Source of the DNA: Gemmatimonadaceae bacterium
Lineage (GTDB): Bacteria > Gemmatimonadota > Gemmatimonadetes > Gemmatimonadales > Gemmatimonadaceae
Assembly (NCBI GenBank): GCA_025930755.1
Contig: JAICOJ010000004.1
Location: 1 to 64,000 of the forward strand
Length of the DNA stretch: 64,000 nucleotides
Direction: 5' to 3'
Shown here: in pieces, positions 40,701 to 48,799 of the stretch
Numbering within the stretch: the stretch's first letter is position 1
How the letters are laid out: every line of letters starts with the position of its first letter
The notes under the pieces: generated by a model
Seen by the model: only the letters and a program-made list of their open reading frames with translations
What the model was told of the DNA's origin: nothing
Databases searched by the model: none
Program-made: the position numbers and the translations under genes

Positions 40701-42397
40701 CGCTTCGCGTGCTGCACGCTCTCCGGCTCTCTCCCCACATCGCGCGCGGGCTTGTCGTCACGGACACCAAGGAAGATCGGTTGGCGGAGCTTTCCGTCCG
40801 CCGTCCATTCATTGAACTTCACTTCGACGACGACCTCGGGCCGCGTCCAGTGAGCACGCTCGTTGGTCCGGGGTGGAGTCTCGAACGGGGGCGTCTTGCG
40901 CTCGAGGCGGGCGAGTCGCCGGTACATGTCCTTGAGTCCCGCGCGGGTGAATCCGCCGCCCGTGTGACCGACATAGATGAAACGGTCGCCCTCGAAGTAG
41001 CCAAGCAGAATGGCGCCGATGTGCTCGCGTGTATTCCGCGGCTCGGTCCACCCGCCGATCACGAACTCCTGACGGTGCTCGACCTTCAGCTTCAGCCAGG
41101 CCTTCGATCGGACGCCCGGATCGTATCGAGAGCTCGTGCGCTTCGCGATCACCCCTTCCCATCCGTCGCGCCGAACGCGCTCCAGCATCTCCTGTCCGTC
41201 GCCGGGAATCGACTCGCTGAGCCGAAGGCGGTGGGTGGTACGCCGGCGAAGCACTCGCTCGAGGTGCTTGCGCCGCGTTGTCCAGGGTTCCTTTACCAGG
41301 ACGTCCGGACCGTCGACGAGGATGTCGAAGAGAACGATCGCGGCCGGCTGGTTGTCGGCAAAGTGCTCGATGGCCAGCGGGTCCTTCACGTGCATGCGAT
41401 CCTGTAGCGCCTGGAAGCGCGCGACCTCACCATCGACAACCGCGATGATCTCTCCGTCGACGACGAGCTCCCGCTCGGCCTTTCGGCCGAGCGTTCGAAG
41501 GGCTTCGGCGATTTCGGGAAACTGCTTCGTCTTGTCGTTGCCGTTGCGCGTGACGAGGCGAACGGTGTCCTTCGTCACGAAGGCGAGCACGCGGATTCCA
41601 TCGTATTTGGGCTCGAACGTCCACCCCTCCCCGTCGGGCACGGACGTCCCGATGCTGGCATACATCGGCTCGAAACGCTCAGCGGCCCGCGAGGTCACCA
41701 CACGCGCTGACGCCTTACGAGTGCTCGGCGGTGCCCGCCGGGCGGCGGTCGTCGACTTCCTGGCTTTTGCCGGACGTTTTTTCCCGGCCGCGATCTCTTC
41801 CATAGTCCGACCGGTCGTCACCGATGTAGTGGTTTCGGCCACGATGTCGATGTCGTCCCGCGCCTCGTCGTCGCGGTGCTTGATCAGTAGCCACTGTGGC
41901 TTGGAGGATCCCGCCTCGCGTCCACGCATGCGAACGAGCACCCACGATCCGCGCAGCCGCTCGCCCTGAAGAGTGAACTTGAGATCGCCGGAGCGATAGC
42001 CGCGCCGGATGGCCTTCTCATCATCACCATCGTCGGCCGCGTCTGCCCGATAGGTGCCGCGATCCCAGAGCATGACCGTACCGCCGCCGTATTCACCCTT
42101 GGGGATGGTGCCCTCGAAGGTGTTGTAGTCGATGGGATGATCCTCGACTTCCATGGCGAGTCGCTTGATGCCCGGATCGAGGCTGGGGCCTTTGGGGACG
42201 GCCCAGCTCTTCATCACGCCATCGAGCTCGAGGCGCAGGTCGAAGTGGAGGTGGCTGGCGGCGTGCTTCTGGATGACGAAGCGCAGGGTTCCCTGGCGAG
42301 ACGGCGCGCCGGCACCATGTCCCGCCGGCTCCGCGGTGCGGGAGAAGTCGCGCTTGCGACGGTACTCTGCCAGCGGTGCCGAGCGAGCGCGCGGCAC
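40697..42397 (-). CDS. ligD: LigD-type ATP-dependent DNA ligase with phosphoesterase domain
   Basis: A 566-residue NHEJ ligase. Residues 25-170 are the 3'-phosphoesterase domain (RFVIQKHAASHLHFDLRLE, NTFEGTIPKGEYGGGTV), which trims 3' ends. Residues 200-240 are a Thr/Arg/Lys linker. Residues 245-550 are the ligase: adenylation lysine K264 in EPKYDGIR, then EIIAVVDGE, LLFDILVDG, WEGVIAKR and WLKLKVEHRQEFVIGG. The polymerase domain is encoded by the next gene. The N-terminal MPRARSAPLAEYRRKRDF start is typical. It lies six bases after the Ku gene. Confidence 0.92.
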   Translation of the reverse strand: MPRARSAPLAEYRRKRDFSRTAEPAGHGAGAPSRQGTLRFVIQKHAASHLHFDLRLELDGVMKSWAVPKGPSLDPGIKRLAMEVEDHPIDYNTFEGTIPKGEYGGGTVMLWDRGTYRADAADDGDDEKAIRRGYRSGDLKFTLQGERLRGSWVLVRMRGREAGSSKPQWLLIKHRDDEARDDIDIVAETTTSVTTGRTMEEIAAGKKRPAKARKSTTAARRAPPSTRKASARVVTSRAAERFEPMYASIGTSVPDGEGWTFEPKYDGIRVLAFVTKDTVRLVTRNGNDKTKQFPEIAEALRTLGRKAERELVVDGEIIAVVDGEVARFQALQDRMHVKDPLAIEHFADNQPAAIVLFDILVDGPDVLVKEPWTTRRKHLERVLRRRTTHRLRLSESIPGDGQEMLERVRRDGWEGVIAKRTSSRYDPGVRSKAWLKLKVEHRQEFVIGGWTEPRNTREHIGAILLGYFEGDRFIYVGHTGGGFTRAGLKDMYRRLARLERKTPPFETPPRTNERAHWTRPEVVVEVKFNEWTADGKLRQPIFLGVRDDKPARDVGREPESVQHAKR

Positions 42398-42403
42398 GGC
42401 CCG

Positions 42404-43285
42404 TTAGGCGGAGCGGCGTGACTTGGGGGGCGTGCGCTCCTTCGAGGCGGCCGACTTGCGGGGCGCGCGCACGGCTCCCGAGCGCGTCCCCTTGGCACCG
42501 GAGCGCGGCTTCTTTCCCTGCTCCAGGCTCTCGCGCAGGCGCGACATCAAGTCGAATACCTGCTCGTCGGCCGGCTCGGATTCCTGCATCGGCTCGAGGT
42601 CGGCCTTCTTGCCCTTGAGCTTCGCCTTGATGATGCGCATGAGGTTCGCGCGATAGTCATCGGTGTATTTGTCGGGCGAGAACGGCTCGGCCAGGTTGCC
42701 GATGAGCTGCTCCGCCATCGTGAGCTCCTGCGGCTTCACGACGTCGGCGGCCGGGAAGGAGAACTCCTTGGTGTCGACGAGCTCGTTGGCGAAGCGCATG
42801 AGCTCGAGCACGAGCGCATCGCCGACGACCTTCACGGCGGCCAGATTCTGCTTCTGGCGGATGATGATCTTGCCGATGCCGACGGCGCCGGTGCGTCGCA
42901 TGGCCTCACGAAGGAGTGCGTACGGACGTTCGCCGCCTTTCGAGGGCACGAGGTAATAGGGCGTCTCGAAGTAGCGTGGATCGATCTCGTCCTGCTTGAC
43001 GAAGTCGAGGATGTCGATGGCGCGGGAGCCTTCGAGGGCGGCGCGCTCGAAGTCCTCATCGGTGAGCACGACGTACTTTCCCTTCGTATACTCGTATCCC
43101 TTGACGATCTCGCTCCACGGGACCGGCTGGCCATCTTCGGCGCACACCCGCTCGTACTTGACCGGTGAGAGGTCTTCGGCGTGGAGCATTCGGAACGAGA
43201 TGCGATCTCCTCGAACGGCGGTGCGCAGCTCGACGGGAATGCTGACGAGTCCGAAGCTGATCGCTCCTTTCCAGATCGCCGCCAT
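42404..43285 (-). CDS. ku: Ku, DNA end-binding protein
   Basis: A 293-residue bacterial Ku homodimer subunit that caps broken DNA ends and recruits LigD. Core motifs: AIWKGAISFGLVSIPVEL, YERVCAEDG, VLTDEDFE, YYLVPSKGG and IIRQKQNLAA. Residues 255-293 are a Lys/Arg/Ser-rich tail (GAKGTRSGAVRAPRKSAASK) that resembles the extended C-termini of Ku proteins that contact DNA and LigD. The ATG at 43285 (MAAIWKG) is the standard start; longer frames upstream are less likely. It heads the minus-strand NHEJ operon. Confidence 0.95.
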   Translation of the reverse strand: MAAIWKGAISFGLVSIPVELRTAVRGDRISFRMLHAEDLSPVKYERVCAEDGQPVPWSEIVKGYEYTKGKYVVLTDEDFERAALEGSRAIDILDFVKQDEIDPRYFETPYYLVPSKGGERPYALLREAMRRTGAVGIGKIIIRQKQNLAAVKVVGDALVLELMRFANELVDTKEFSFPAADVVKPQELTMAEQLIGNLAEPFSPDKYTDDYRANLMRIIKAKLKGKKADLEPMQESEPADEQVFDLMSRLRESLEQGKKPRSGAKGTRSGAVRAPRKSAASKERTPPKSRRSA

Positions 43286-43395
43286 GACCTGCTCTCCGCG
43301 TTGAGGTTCGACAGGATCGCGATGTGAAAGAAGGCAAGAGCGGGGCCACCTGTGGAAAAGAACATTTGTGATCTGATTCAAGTGCCGGGAACGGA

Positions 43396-43423
43396 AAAGG
43401 CCCGGGCAAATTCCCGGGCCTTT
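43396..43423 (-). terminator. Terminator after cold-shock gene
   Basis: An 11-bp stem AAAGGCCCGGG (43396-43406) with its complement at 43413-43423 lies 29 bases past the end of the minus-strand cold-shock gene. On that strand it is followed by T-rich sequence (TTCCGTTCC). Confidence 0.8.
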
Positions 43424-43451
43424 CCGCAGAAGGCGTTGTCCGAAGGCGAGA

Positions 43452-43658
43452 TCAGGCCTTCGTGACGTCCGATGCCTGCGGTCCCTTCTGTCCCTGAACG
43501 ATCTCGAATTCGACGCGATCGCCCTCGGCCAGTGACTTGAAGCCTTCGGACTGGATCGCGCTGAAGTGGACGAACACGTCCGGACCTCCCTCGCGGGAGA
43601 TGAATCCGTAACCCTTCGCGTCGTTGAACCACTTCACGGTGCCGGTGATGCGTGCCAT
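43452..43658 (-). CDS. Cold-shock protein
   Basis: A 68-residue CspA-family protein: [15 protein letters not shown] (RNP1), then DVFVHFSAI (RNP2) and [14 protein letters not shown]. It is an OB-fold RNA/ssDNA chaperone. The 5' leader is about 100 bases and contains a possible short upstream frame beginning at an ATG near 43712, which may matter for cold control but is not supported beyond sequence. It is similar to the cold-shock fragment at the left edge of the window. ATG at 43658. Confidence 0.95.
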   Translation of the reverse strand: MARITGTVKWFNDAKGYGFISREGGPDVFVHFSAIQSEGFKSLAEGDRVEFEIVQGQKGPQASDVTKA

Positions 43659-43849
43659 GGTGCGCTTCCTCTTCCCCCACGGGGCTGACGGTGGTGCGTG
43701 GTCATTTTGGCTCCTGGTTGCGAGCGGCCGCGTGACCGAAAACAGGTGACGTCAAAGGTAAACACCTGAGACGCAAGCAAAAGGGGGCGGTGCGCAAAAT
43801 CCGCTCCGCCCCCCTCATCGACCGTGAGACACCCTGTCAGGGTTGTCGG

Positions 43850-44059
43850 TCATGCAGCCCCTGCGATGTACTTTGCGACGCGCCCGCACTTCGAGCAGCG
43901 CAGCGTGACGTGTGAGCGCGGCGGAGGCGGGATCTGTTGCGGGTCGCGCATGATCTGCCCTGAACACGATGGGCACGACAATGGCGATCCGGTGCGGTCG
44001 TGTGAGATGAGCTGCAGGGCCTGCGCGGGGTTGTACGTCGCCGGACGGGGCTTTCGCAT
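43850..44059 (-). CDS. Small two-CxxC zinc-ribbon protein
   Basis: A 69-residue protein with CPSC near residue 28 and CSKC near 56 (LSCPSCSGQIM, TLRCSKCGRVAKYIA), a typical treble-clef or zinc-ribbon pattern. The ATG at 44059 is preceded by GGAGGT on the minus strand. Zinc-binding ribbons of this size often bind nucleic acid or serve as protein-docking modules; the function here is unknown. Confidence 0.75.
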   Translation of the reverse strand: MRKPRPATYNPAQALQLISHDRTGSPLSCPSCSGQIMRDPQQIPPPPRSHVTLRCSKCGRVAKYIAGAA

Positions 44060-44133
44060 GGGACCTCCGTGGGTATACGACCAATCATTCCGGCGGAAGC
44101 GCGGGTTCCGGCCGAAACGATGCTGCGAGTAGC

Positions 44134-44862
44134 GTGACGCGACGGCGACTGATGGTACGAGCGGGACGGCTATTGGCGGTCCCGCTCTGCGTCCTATGGG
44201 CTGGGTGTGGACCCCGCCTTCACCTACCGCCCACACCCGCTAGCCCCCCGGGCGCGCTCCCACCGGGAGACACTGGCGCCACGCTGGCACGTCAACTGGC
44301 GCCTGTCTTATACCTGCAGGCCGATGAATGGTTCCCGCTGGTGCGGGCGGTGGCGGTCCTCCACCCCACCCGGCCGATCATCGCCTATCACCTGCTCTGG
44401 CGGGACGACGCCCATGGGGCCTGGGTGCCCTTCACGAAGCCCTCGGATCAGGAGATCATCTGGGTCGGCTACGATTCCACCGGCGCCCCGGTGGATCTCT
44501 GGACCTATTGGCATGGGGACGTTCTCCACGTACCCTGGCCGAAGCGCCAGGTGCTGGTCGACGTCCAGTGGGGGAAGCACGGCTCGCTCCCGCGGTCGAC
44601 CCGCCCCGAGTCACTCCCGTTGGGCAGGTCCCTGGAGGCCTTCTATCTCCTGACCTGGGCGGGGATCCCCGATCTCTGGCTAGGCCGGCTGTCGCGGCGC
44701 GGGCCACTCTGTTTCTGCGGCAGCTACGCGCGCTACGCCGCATTCACGAAGCCGGTGGGGCTGGCCGAGCGCATCGACGTCGTTGCGCGCGCCGCCGATC
44801 CGGACGACGTGCTGCGGTCAGTGTTCGGGCCGCGCTACTCGCAAAAACGTCCCTGGCCCTAG
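44134..44862 (+). CDS. Conserved lipoprotein of unknown function
   Basis: A 242-residue lipoprotein: signal ending at C25 in LWAGC. The mature domain has motifs YLQADEWFPLVRAVAVLHPTR, AYHLLWRDDAHGAWVPFTKP, EIIWVGYDSTG and WTYWHGDVLHVPW, with a number of His, Trp and Asp residues that could form an active or binding site. I recognise no exact family; the YHLLW...D..E.IWVGYD pattern looks like an enzyme-like beta sandwich. The GTG at 44134 or the ATG at 44152 may start it. Confidence 0.6.
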   Translation: MTRRRLMVRAGRLLAVPLCVLWAGCGPRLHLPPTPASPPGALPPGDTGATLARQLAPVLYLQADEWFPLVRAVAVLHPTRPIIAYHLLWRDDAHGAWVPFTKPSDQEIIWVGYDSTGAPVDLWTYWHGDVLHVPWPKRQVLVDVQWGKHGSLPRSTRPESLPLGRSLEAFYLLTWAGIPDLWLGRLSRRGPLCFCGSYARYAAFTKPVGLAERIDVVARAADPDDVLRSVFGPRYSQKRPWP

Positions 44863-45150
44863 CGCCTGCCTAACGAGCGCCTCGGCGCGGTGCCGTCGGG
44901 ATTCCTTCGTCCATGGTCGGACGAAATGACCTCCGGCCGACCGGTCGTCTTGCCTGACTCGTGTGTGGCGTCCATGCCTCACGAGTGAGTTGACGCCGTC
45001 CGTCTCGCGTCAACCAGCGTGCCGTACCCGGAATATGAATTGCCTAATCCGAGGGCGCTTGCCACGCATGGCGAGCGGCCCGCAACCTGACCGTCCCGGC
45101 GGAGCGGCGCACGACCACGGATACCAGTATCTCGCTCAACGGAGTCCTTC
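44863..45150. other. Intergenic stretch with two small dyads
   Basis: No gene is seen. Two inverted repeats stand out: TTCGTCC (44906-44912) with GGACGAA (44919-44925), and ACTCGTG (44957-44963) with CACGAGT (44980-44986). Neither has a T tract. The region must contain the promoter of the lipoprotein gene at 45151. Confidence 0.4.
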
Positions 45151-45717
45151 ATGTTCGCCAAGCGACGTTTCGCCTCGCTTCTCGCGCTCGCTCTCGCCGC
45201 CGTCATGCTGACGTCGTGCGCCGATGAGGCGCCTACAGCGCCGCCGGCACCGCCGGCATTGGCGCCTGATCCCTCGCTGCTCGGTGATCTGTTGGGGGGA
45301 GTCACCGGAACCGTCGGCAATCTCGCCAACAGTCTCGGCCTCGTCTCGTGTGACGTGCGGACGACGCACACCGGCTCCGCCGAGATCGGTCCACTCGGTG
45401 GCGTGGTGTGGGTGGGTCCGCATCGCCTCTTCGTTCCGCCGTACGCGCTGGCTGAGAAGGTCCGCATCACGGCCGTCGCGCCCAAGGGCTCGTACGTCCA
45501 GATCAAATTCGAGCCGGAAGGGCTGCAGTTCCGCCGGCCGACGCTGCTGACGATGAGCTATTCGGAGTGCAGCCTGCTGAGCCCGTTCCGCCTGAAGATC
45601 GTGTACGTCAACGACAGGCTCGAGATCCTGGAAGTCCTGCCGACGCTGACGAGCGTGCTGACGCGCACGGCGAACGCGCCCGTCGATCATTTCTCGCGCT
45701 ACATGTTGGCCGACTGA
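45151..45717 (+). CDS. Lipoprotein with ZU5-like domain
   Basis: A 188-residue lipoprotein with C23 after MLTS. Residues 35-65 are Pro/Leu/Gly-rich. Residues 70-165 read IGPLGGVVWVGPHRLFVPPYALAEKVRIT, a pattern resembling ZU5 domains (G-G-x-V, then LxVPPxAL), followed by VQIKFEPEGLQFRRP. The likely role is protein-protein or surface contact; no activity can be assigned. GGAG precedes the ATG. The TPR/HD-GYP gene begins 8 bases after it, so the two may share a transcript. Confidence 0.65.
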   Translation: MFAKRRFASLLALALAAVMLTSCADEAPTAPPAPPALAPDPSLLGDLLGGVTGTVGNLANSLGLVSCDVRTTHTGSAEIGPLGGVVWVGPHRLFVPPYALAEKVRITAVAPKGSYVQIKFEPEGLQFRRPTLLTMSYSECSLLSPFRLKIVYVNDRLEILEVLPTLTSVLTRTANAPVDHFSRYMLAD

Positions 45718-45724
45718 CCTGCGC

Positions 45725-47329
45725 ATGACGACGAGTATTCGTCCCTTTGCGGCGTTTACGGCGCCGGGGCCCGTTGGGTCCCGGCGCCCCGTCGTCTTTC
45801 TGGGTGAAGCGCGCGAGCATGAGCGCGCAGGTCGCGTGGTCGAAGCGATCAAGTGCTACGAGTCGGCGATCGAGAACGCCGAGCCCACGATCGACGGGCC
45901 TGTGCTCGCCGAAGCGCTGCGCCGCCTCGGCGTCGTCAGGCGCCGTCGCCACGAGTACGACCAGGCGATCGCGCTCTGTCAGCGCAGCTACGAGGTCGCG
46001 ATGGCGCGCAACGATGGGCTGCTCGCCGCCGAAGCGCTCAACGGCATTGCGCTCGTGCACGTCGAGCGTGGCGAATGGTCACAGGCCCGCGAGCGCCTGC
46101 GTCGCGCCCTCGAGCTCGGTGCGGAGAGCAAGGAGCTCGTGGGTCGCATCGAGCAGAACCTCGGCATCATGGCAAACATCCACGGCGATCTCGCTGCGGC
46201 GATGAATCACTACCGCCGGTCCCTCGACGCGTTCCGTCAAGGTCGCGACGAGCGCGGCTGCGCCATTGCGTATCACAACCTCGGCATGCTGAGCGCGGAC
46301 CAGCGTCTCTGGGATGACGCCGAGCAGTACTATCGCGCGAGCCTCGACGTCGCCGAGGCAACGGGCGACGTCCACCTCCGCGGACACGTGCTGCTGAATC
46401 GGACCGAGGTTCACCTGGCCCGATCGCGGTTCGAGCCCGCGCGTCAGGACGCCGAGGAGGCACTGCGCATCTTCGACTCGCTCGGAATGGCGGGCGGGAA
46501 GTCGAGCGCCTATCGGTTTCTCGGGATGGTGTATCGGGAGACTGGACGCACGACGCTCGCCGAGGCGCGTCTTCGGTCCGCGGTTCAGCTGTCGGCGGGG
46601 GTAGGTGCCGCGCTCGATGAGGCGGAAGCGTCCCGCGAACTGGCGCTGCTGTACCAGGGCCTGGGACGGAGTCAGGAAGCGTTGCGACTGCTGAACATGT
46701 CGCACCGTCTCTTTCGCCGCCTCGATGCGCGCGTCGATCTCGTCGACGTCAAGGCGAAGGTGGGACATCTCGAGAGCGTGTACCTCGAGATCGTGCGGGA
46801 ATGGGGACGCTCGATCGAATCGAGCGACACGTACACACACGGGCACTCCGAGCGTGTCGCGACCTACGCCGCCTCGCTGGCGGCGGCGATGGGCCTCGAC
46901 GAGACGGAGCTGCAGACCATCCGCGTTGGCGCGTATCTCCACGACCTCGGCAAGGTGAAAATTCCGCACGAGATCCTGAACAAGCCGGGCCGCCTGACGA
47001 ACGAAGAGTTCGACGAGATGAAGCGTCACCCGGAATACGGGATCGAGCTGCTGGCGTCCGTCGAGTTTCCGTGGGACATTCGCCCACTGATCCGCTCACA
47101 CCACGAGAAGCTCGATGGCTCCGGCTATCCCGATCGCCTCCGTGGCGATGAGATCCCGCTGACGGCGCAGCTGATCTGCATCGTGGATGTCTACGATGCG
47201 CTGACGACGACCCGCTCCTACCGTGGTGCGATGTCGCACCAGACGGCGGTCGACGAAATGATTCGAAGCGAGCGGTGGTGGAGGACCGACGTGATGGCGG
47301 GATTCAGGGCCAGCGTTGGAAACGCATAA
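45725..47329 (+). CDS. TPR protein with HD-GYP phosphodiesterase domain
   Basis: A 534-residue cytoplasmic signalling protein. Residues 25-335 contain about seven or eight TPR-like helical repeats (AGRVVEAIKCYESAIENAEP, AIALCQRSYEVAMARNDG, RRSLDAFRQGRDERGCAIAY). Residues 360-525 are an HD-GYP domain: HGHSERVATYAASLA, HDLGK (406-410) and HHEKLDGSGYP (459-469). This family degrades cyclic di-GMP, and the GYP motif is intact. The TPR part probably senses a partner protein. Its stop codon is immediately followed by heptamer arms. Confidence 0.9.
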   Translation: MTTSIRPFAAFTAPGPVGSRRPVVFLGEAREHERAGRVVEAIKCYESAIENAEPTIDGPVLAEALRRLGVVRRRRHEYDQAIALCQRSYEVAMARNDGLLAAEALNGIALVHVERGEWSQARERLRRALELGAESKELVGRIEQNLGIMANIHGDLAAAMNHYRRSLDAFRQGRDERGCAIAYHNLGMLSADQRLWDDAEQYYRASLDVAEATGDVHLRGHVLLNRTEVHLARSRFEPARQDAEEALRIFDSLGMAGGKSSAYRFLGMVYRETGRTTLAEARLRSAVQLSAGVGAALDEAEASRELALLYQGLGRSQEALRLLNMSHRLFRRLDARVDLVDVKAKVGHLESVYLEIVREWGRSIESSDTYTHGHSERVATYAASLAAAMGLDETELQTIRVGAYLHDLGKVKIPHEILNKPGRLTNEEFDEMKRHPEYGIELLASVEFPWDIRPLIRSHHEKLDGSGYPDRLRGDEIPLTAQLICIVDVYDALTTTRSYRGAMSHQTAVDEMIRSERWWRTDVMAGFRASVGNA

Positions 47330-47330
47330 G

Positions 47331-47434
47331 AACTGCGAACTGCGAACTGCGAACTGAAACCCTCGGGAAGCTACCGCCGCCACTGGTAACCTCCCGAGGG
47401 TTTTAGTTCGCAGTTCGCAGTTCGCAGTTCGCAG
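47331..47434. repeat. Heptamer array with inverted arms around a bidirectional terminator (locus C)
   Basis: Left units AACTGCG (47331-47355, three and a half copies) begin two bases after the HD-GYP stop. A 12-bp stem (47357-47368 with 47392-47403) closes a terminator ending in TTTT. Right units AGTTCGC (47405-47432, four copies) complement the left arm over at least 25 bp. The right side leads into the stop of the convergent gene at 47437, so the structure serves both directions. Confidence 0.92.
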
Positions 47435-47436
47435 CC

Positions 47437-47667
47437 TTACCCGACGTAGACGACGTCCCCCTCGGGGTCTATCCCCATCTCCTGAATGTGGCCGCAGACG
47501 CCGCACGTCATCGTGGCGTGCCAGGCTTCGTTGAACTCCTTCTGGTGCTCCTTCGCGGCCTCCTTCACCGTAACCTTCTTGTAGCTGTACTCACGGCAAT
47601 GCTCGCAAGCGTGACCGCGCGCAATGCGCTCGGCGCGTTCTCGCGAGATCTTCTTGATCTTCCGCAA
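47437..47667 (-). CDS. Small zinc-ribbon protein
   Basis: A 76-residue protein. C21 and C24 form CEHC, and C55 and C58 form CGVC (TMTCGVCGHIQEMG), which would give a treble-clef. The N-terminus (MRKIKKISRERAERIARGH) is basic. No family is named. It starts two bases before the SPFH gene's stop (one base apart), so it is probably cotranscribed with that gene, reading SPFH then zinc ribbon. Confidence 0.7.
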   Translation of the reverse strand: MRKIKKISRERAERIARGHACEHCREYSYKKVTVKEAAKEHQKEFNEAWHATMTCGVCGHIQEMGIDPEGDVVYVG

Positions 47668-47668
47668 G

Positions 47669-48754
47669 TCAGCGCTCCTCGTCGGGATTCCGCAGCGTCG
47701 CTCGCGCGGTCGGCCGGGGCTGCTGATACCCTCCCGGTGGGGGCGTGGCAGGCTCGCGCGTGGTGCCCGGATTGCCTTGCGCCGCGTTCCCCGCCTTCGC
47801 GAGCAGCTCCTTCATCCCGCCGAGCGCGCCGAGTACGCCCGTGGCTTCAGCGGGAAGGAAGATCGTCGACCCCTTGCCTTGCGCGACGTGGGGGAGCGCC
47901 TCGAGATATTTCAGGCCAAGCAGGTACATCGCGGCCTGACCCTCGGGCAGGGAGTTCGCGATGCGCTGAATCGCTTCGGCCTCGGCGTTCGCCATGGCGA
48001 GGCGCGCTTCGGCGAGGCCCTGGGCACGCAGCACTGCCGCCTCCTTCTCCCCTTCCGCCTTTCGAACCTGCGCCTCGCGCAAACCCTCCGACTCGAGAAT
48101 CGCAGCGCGCTTGCTCGCCTCGGCGTTCGTCACCGCGGCGCGACGCTCGCGCTCGGCGCGCATCACGAGCTCCATCGACTGCTGAATGTCGCGCGGTGGC
48201 TCGATGGCCTGGAGCTCCACGCGGGTCACGTCGACGCCCCAGCCGATCGACGCTTCCTCGATGACCTCCCGCATCTTCTTGTTGATCAGATCGCGGCTGG
48301 CGAGCGTCTGGTCGAGCTCCATGTCGCCGACGATGTTGCGGAGCGTCGTGCGCGTGAGCGTCTCGAGGGCGTACGGGAGATTCTGAATCGAGTACGTCGC
48401 CTTCTGCGGATCGGCGATGCGGTAATACAGAACAGCGTCGATGTCGATGGTGACGTTGTCCTTGGTGATCACCGGCTGACTCGGGAAGTTGAGCACCTGC
48501 TCACGCAAATCGATGCGCGATGTGGAGCCGGAGGTGATCTTCTTCACGCCGTTCACGTCGGCCTCGAAATAGCGCACGTCGATCGGACGCGGTCGCTCGA
48601 TGAACGGGATGAGCACGTTGAAGCCGGAGCGAGCGAGCCGATTGAACTTGCCCAGCCGCTCGATGACCAGCACCTCGGCCTGGCCGACGATCTTGAACGA
48701 CTTCGTCGCTATCAGCAGCGCCAGAAGCGCGATAATTCCAAGGCCGATGAGCAT
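47669..48754 (-). CDS. SPFH/Band 7 (stomatin-like) membrane protein
   Basis: A 361-residue stomatin/HflC-like protein. Residues 1-17 are a membrane anchor, residues 20-190 the SPFH domain (EVLVIERLGKFNRLARSGFN, DNVTIDIDAVLYYRIADPQK), and residues 200-285 a long Ala/Glu/Arg coiled coil (ERRAAVTNAEASKRAAILESE). The C-terminus is Pro/Gln-rich. These proteins form membrane ring scaffolds. Usually an NfeD-type partner is adjacent; none is visible here and the neighbour is a zinc-ribbon protein instead. Confidence 0.88.
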   Translation of the reverse strand: MLIGLGIIALLALLIATKSFKIVGQAEVLVIERLGKFNRLARSGFNVLIPFIERPRPIDVRYFEADVNGVKKITSGSTSRIDLREQVLNFPSQPVITKDNVTIDIDAVLYYRIADPQKATYSIQNLPYALETLTRTTLRNIVGDMELDQTLASRDLINKKMREVIEEASIGWGVDVTRVELQAIEPPRDIQQSMELVMRAERERRAAVTNAEASKRAAILESEGLREAQVRKAEGEKEAAVLRAQGLAEARLAMANAEAEAIQRIANSLPEGQAAMYLLGLKYLEALPHVAQGKGSTIFLPAEATGVLGALGGMKELLAKAGNAAQGNPGTTREPATPPPGGYQQPRPTARATLRNPDEER

Positions 48755-48799
48755 GCCTACACCTCGAAGAGGGGGGATCTCATTCTACGCGCCTGACGA

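Noticed and set aside
43659..43715. A short upstream frame before the cold-shock gene
   Set aside because: An ATG is present near 43712 but it has no family match or clear ribosome binding site, and the leader of such genes is often untranslated.
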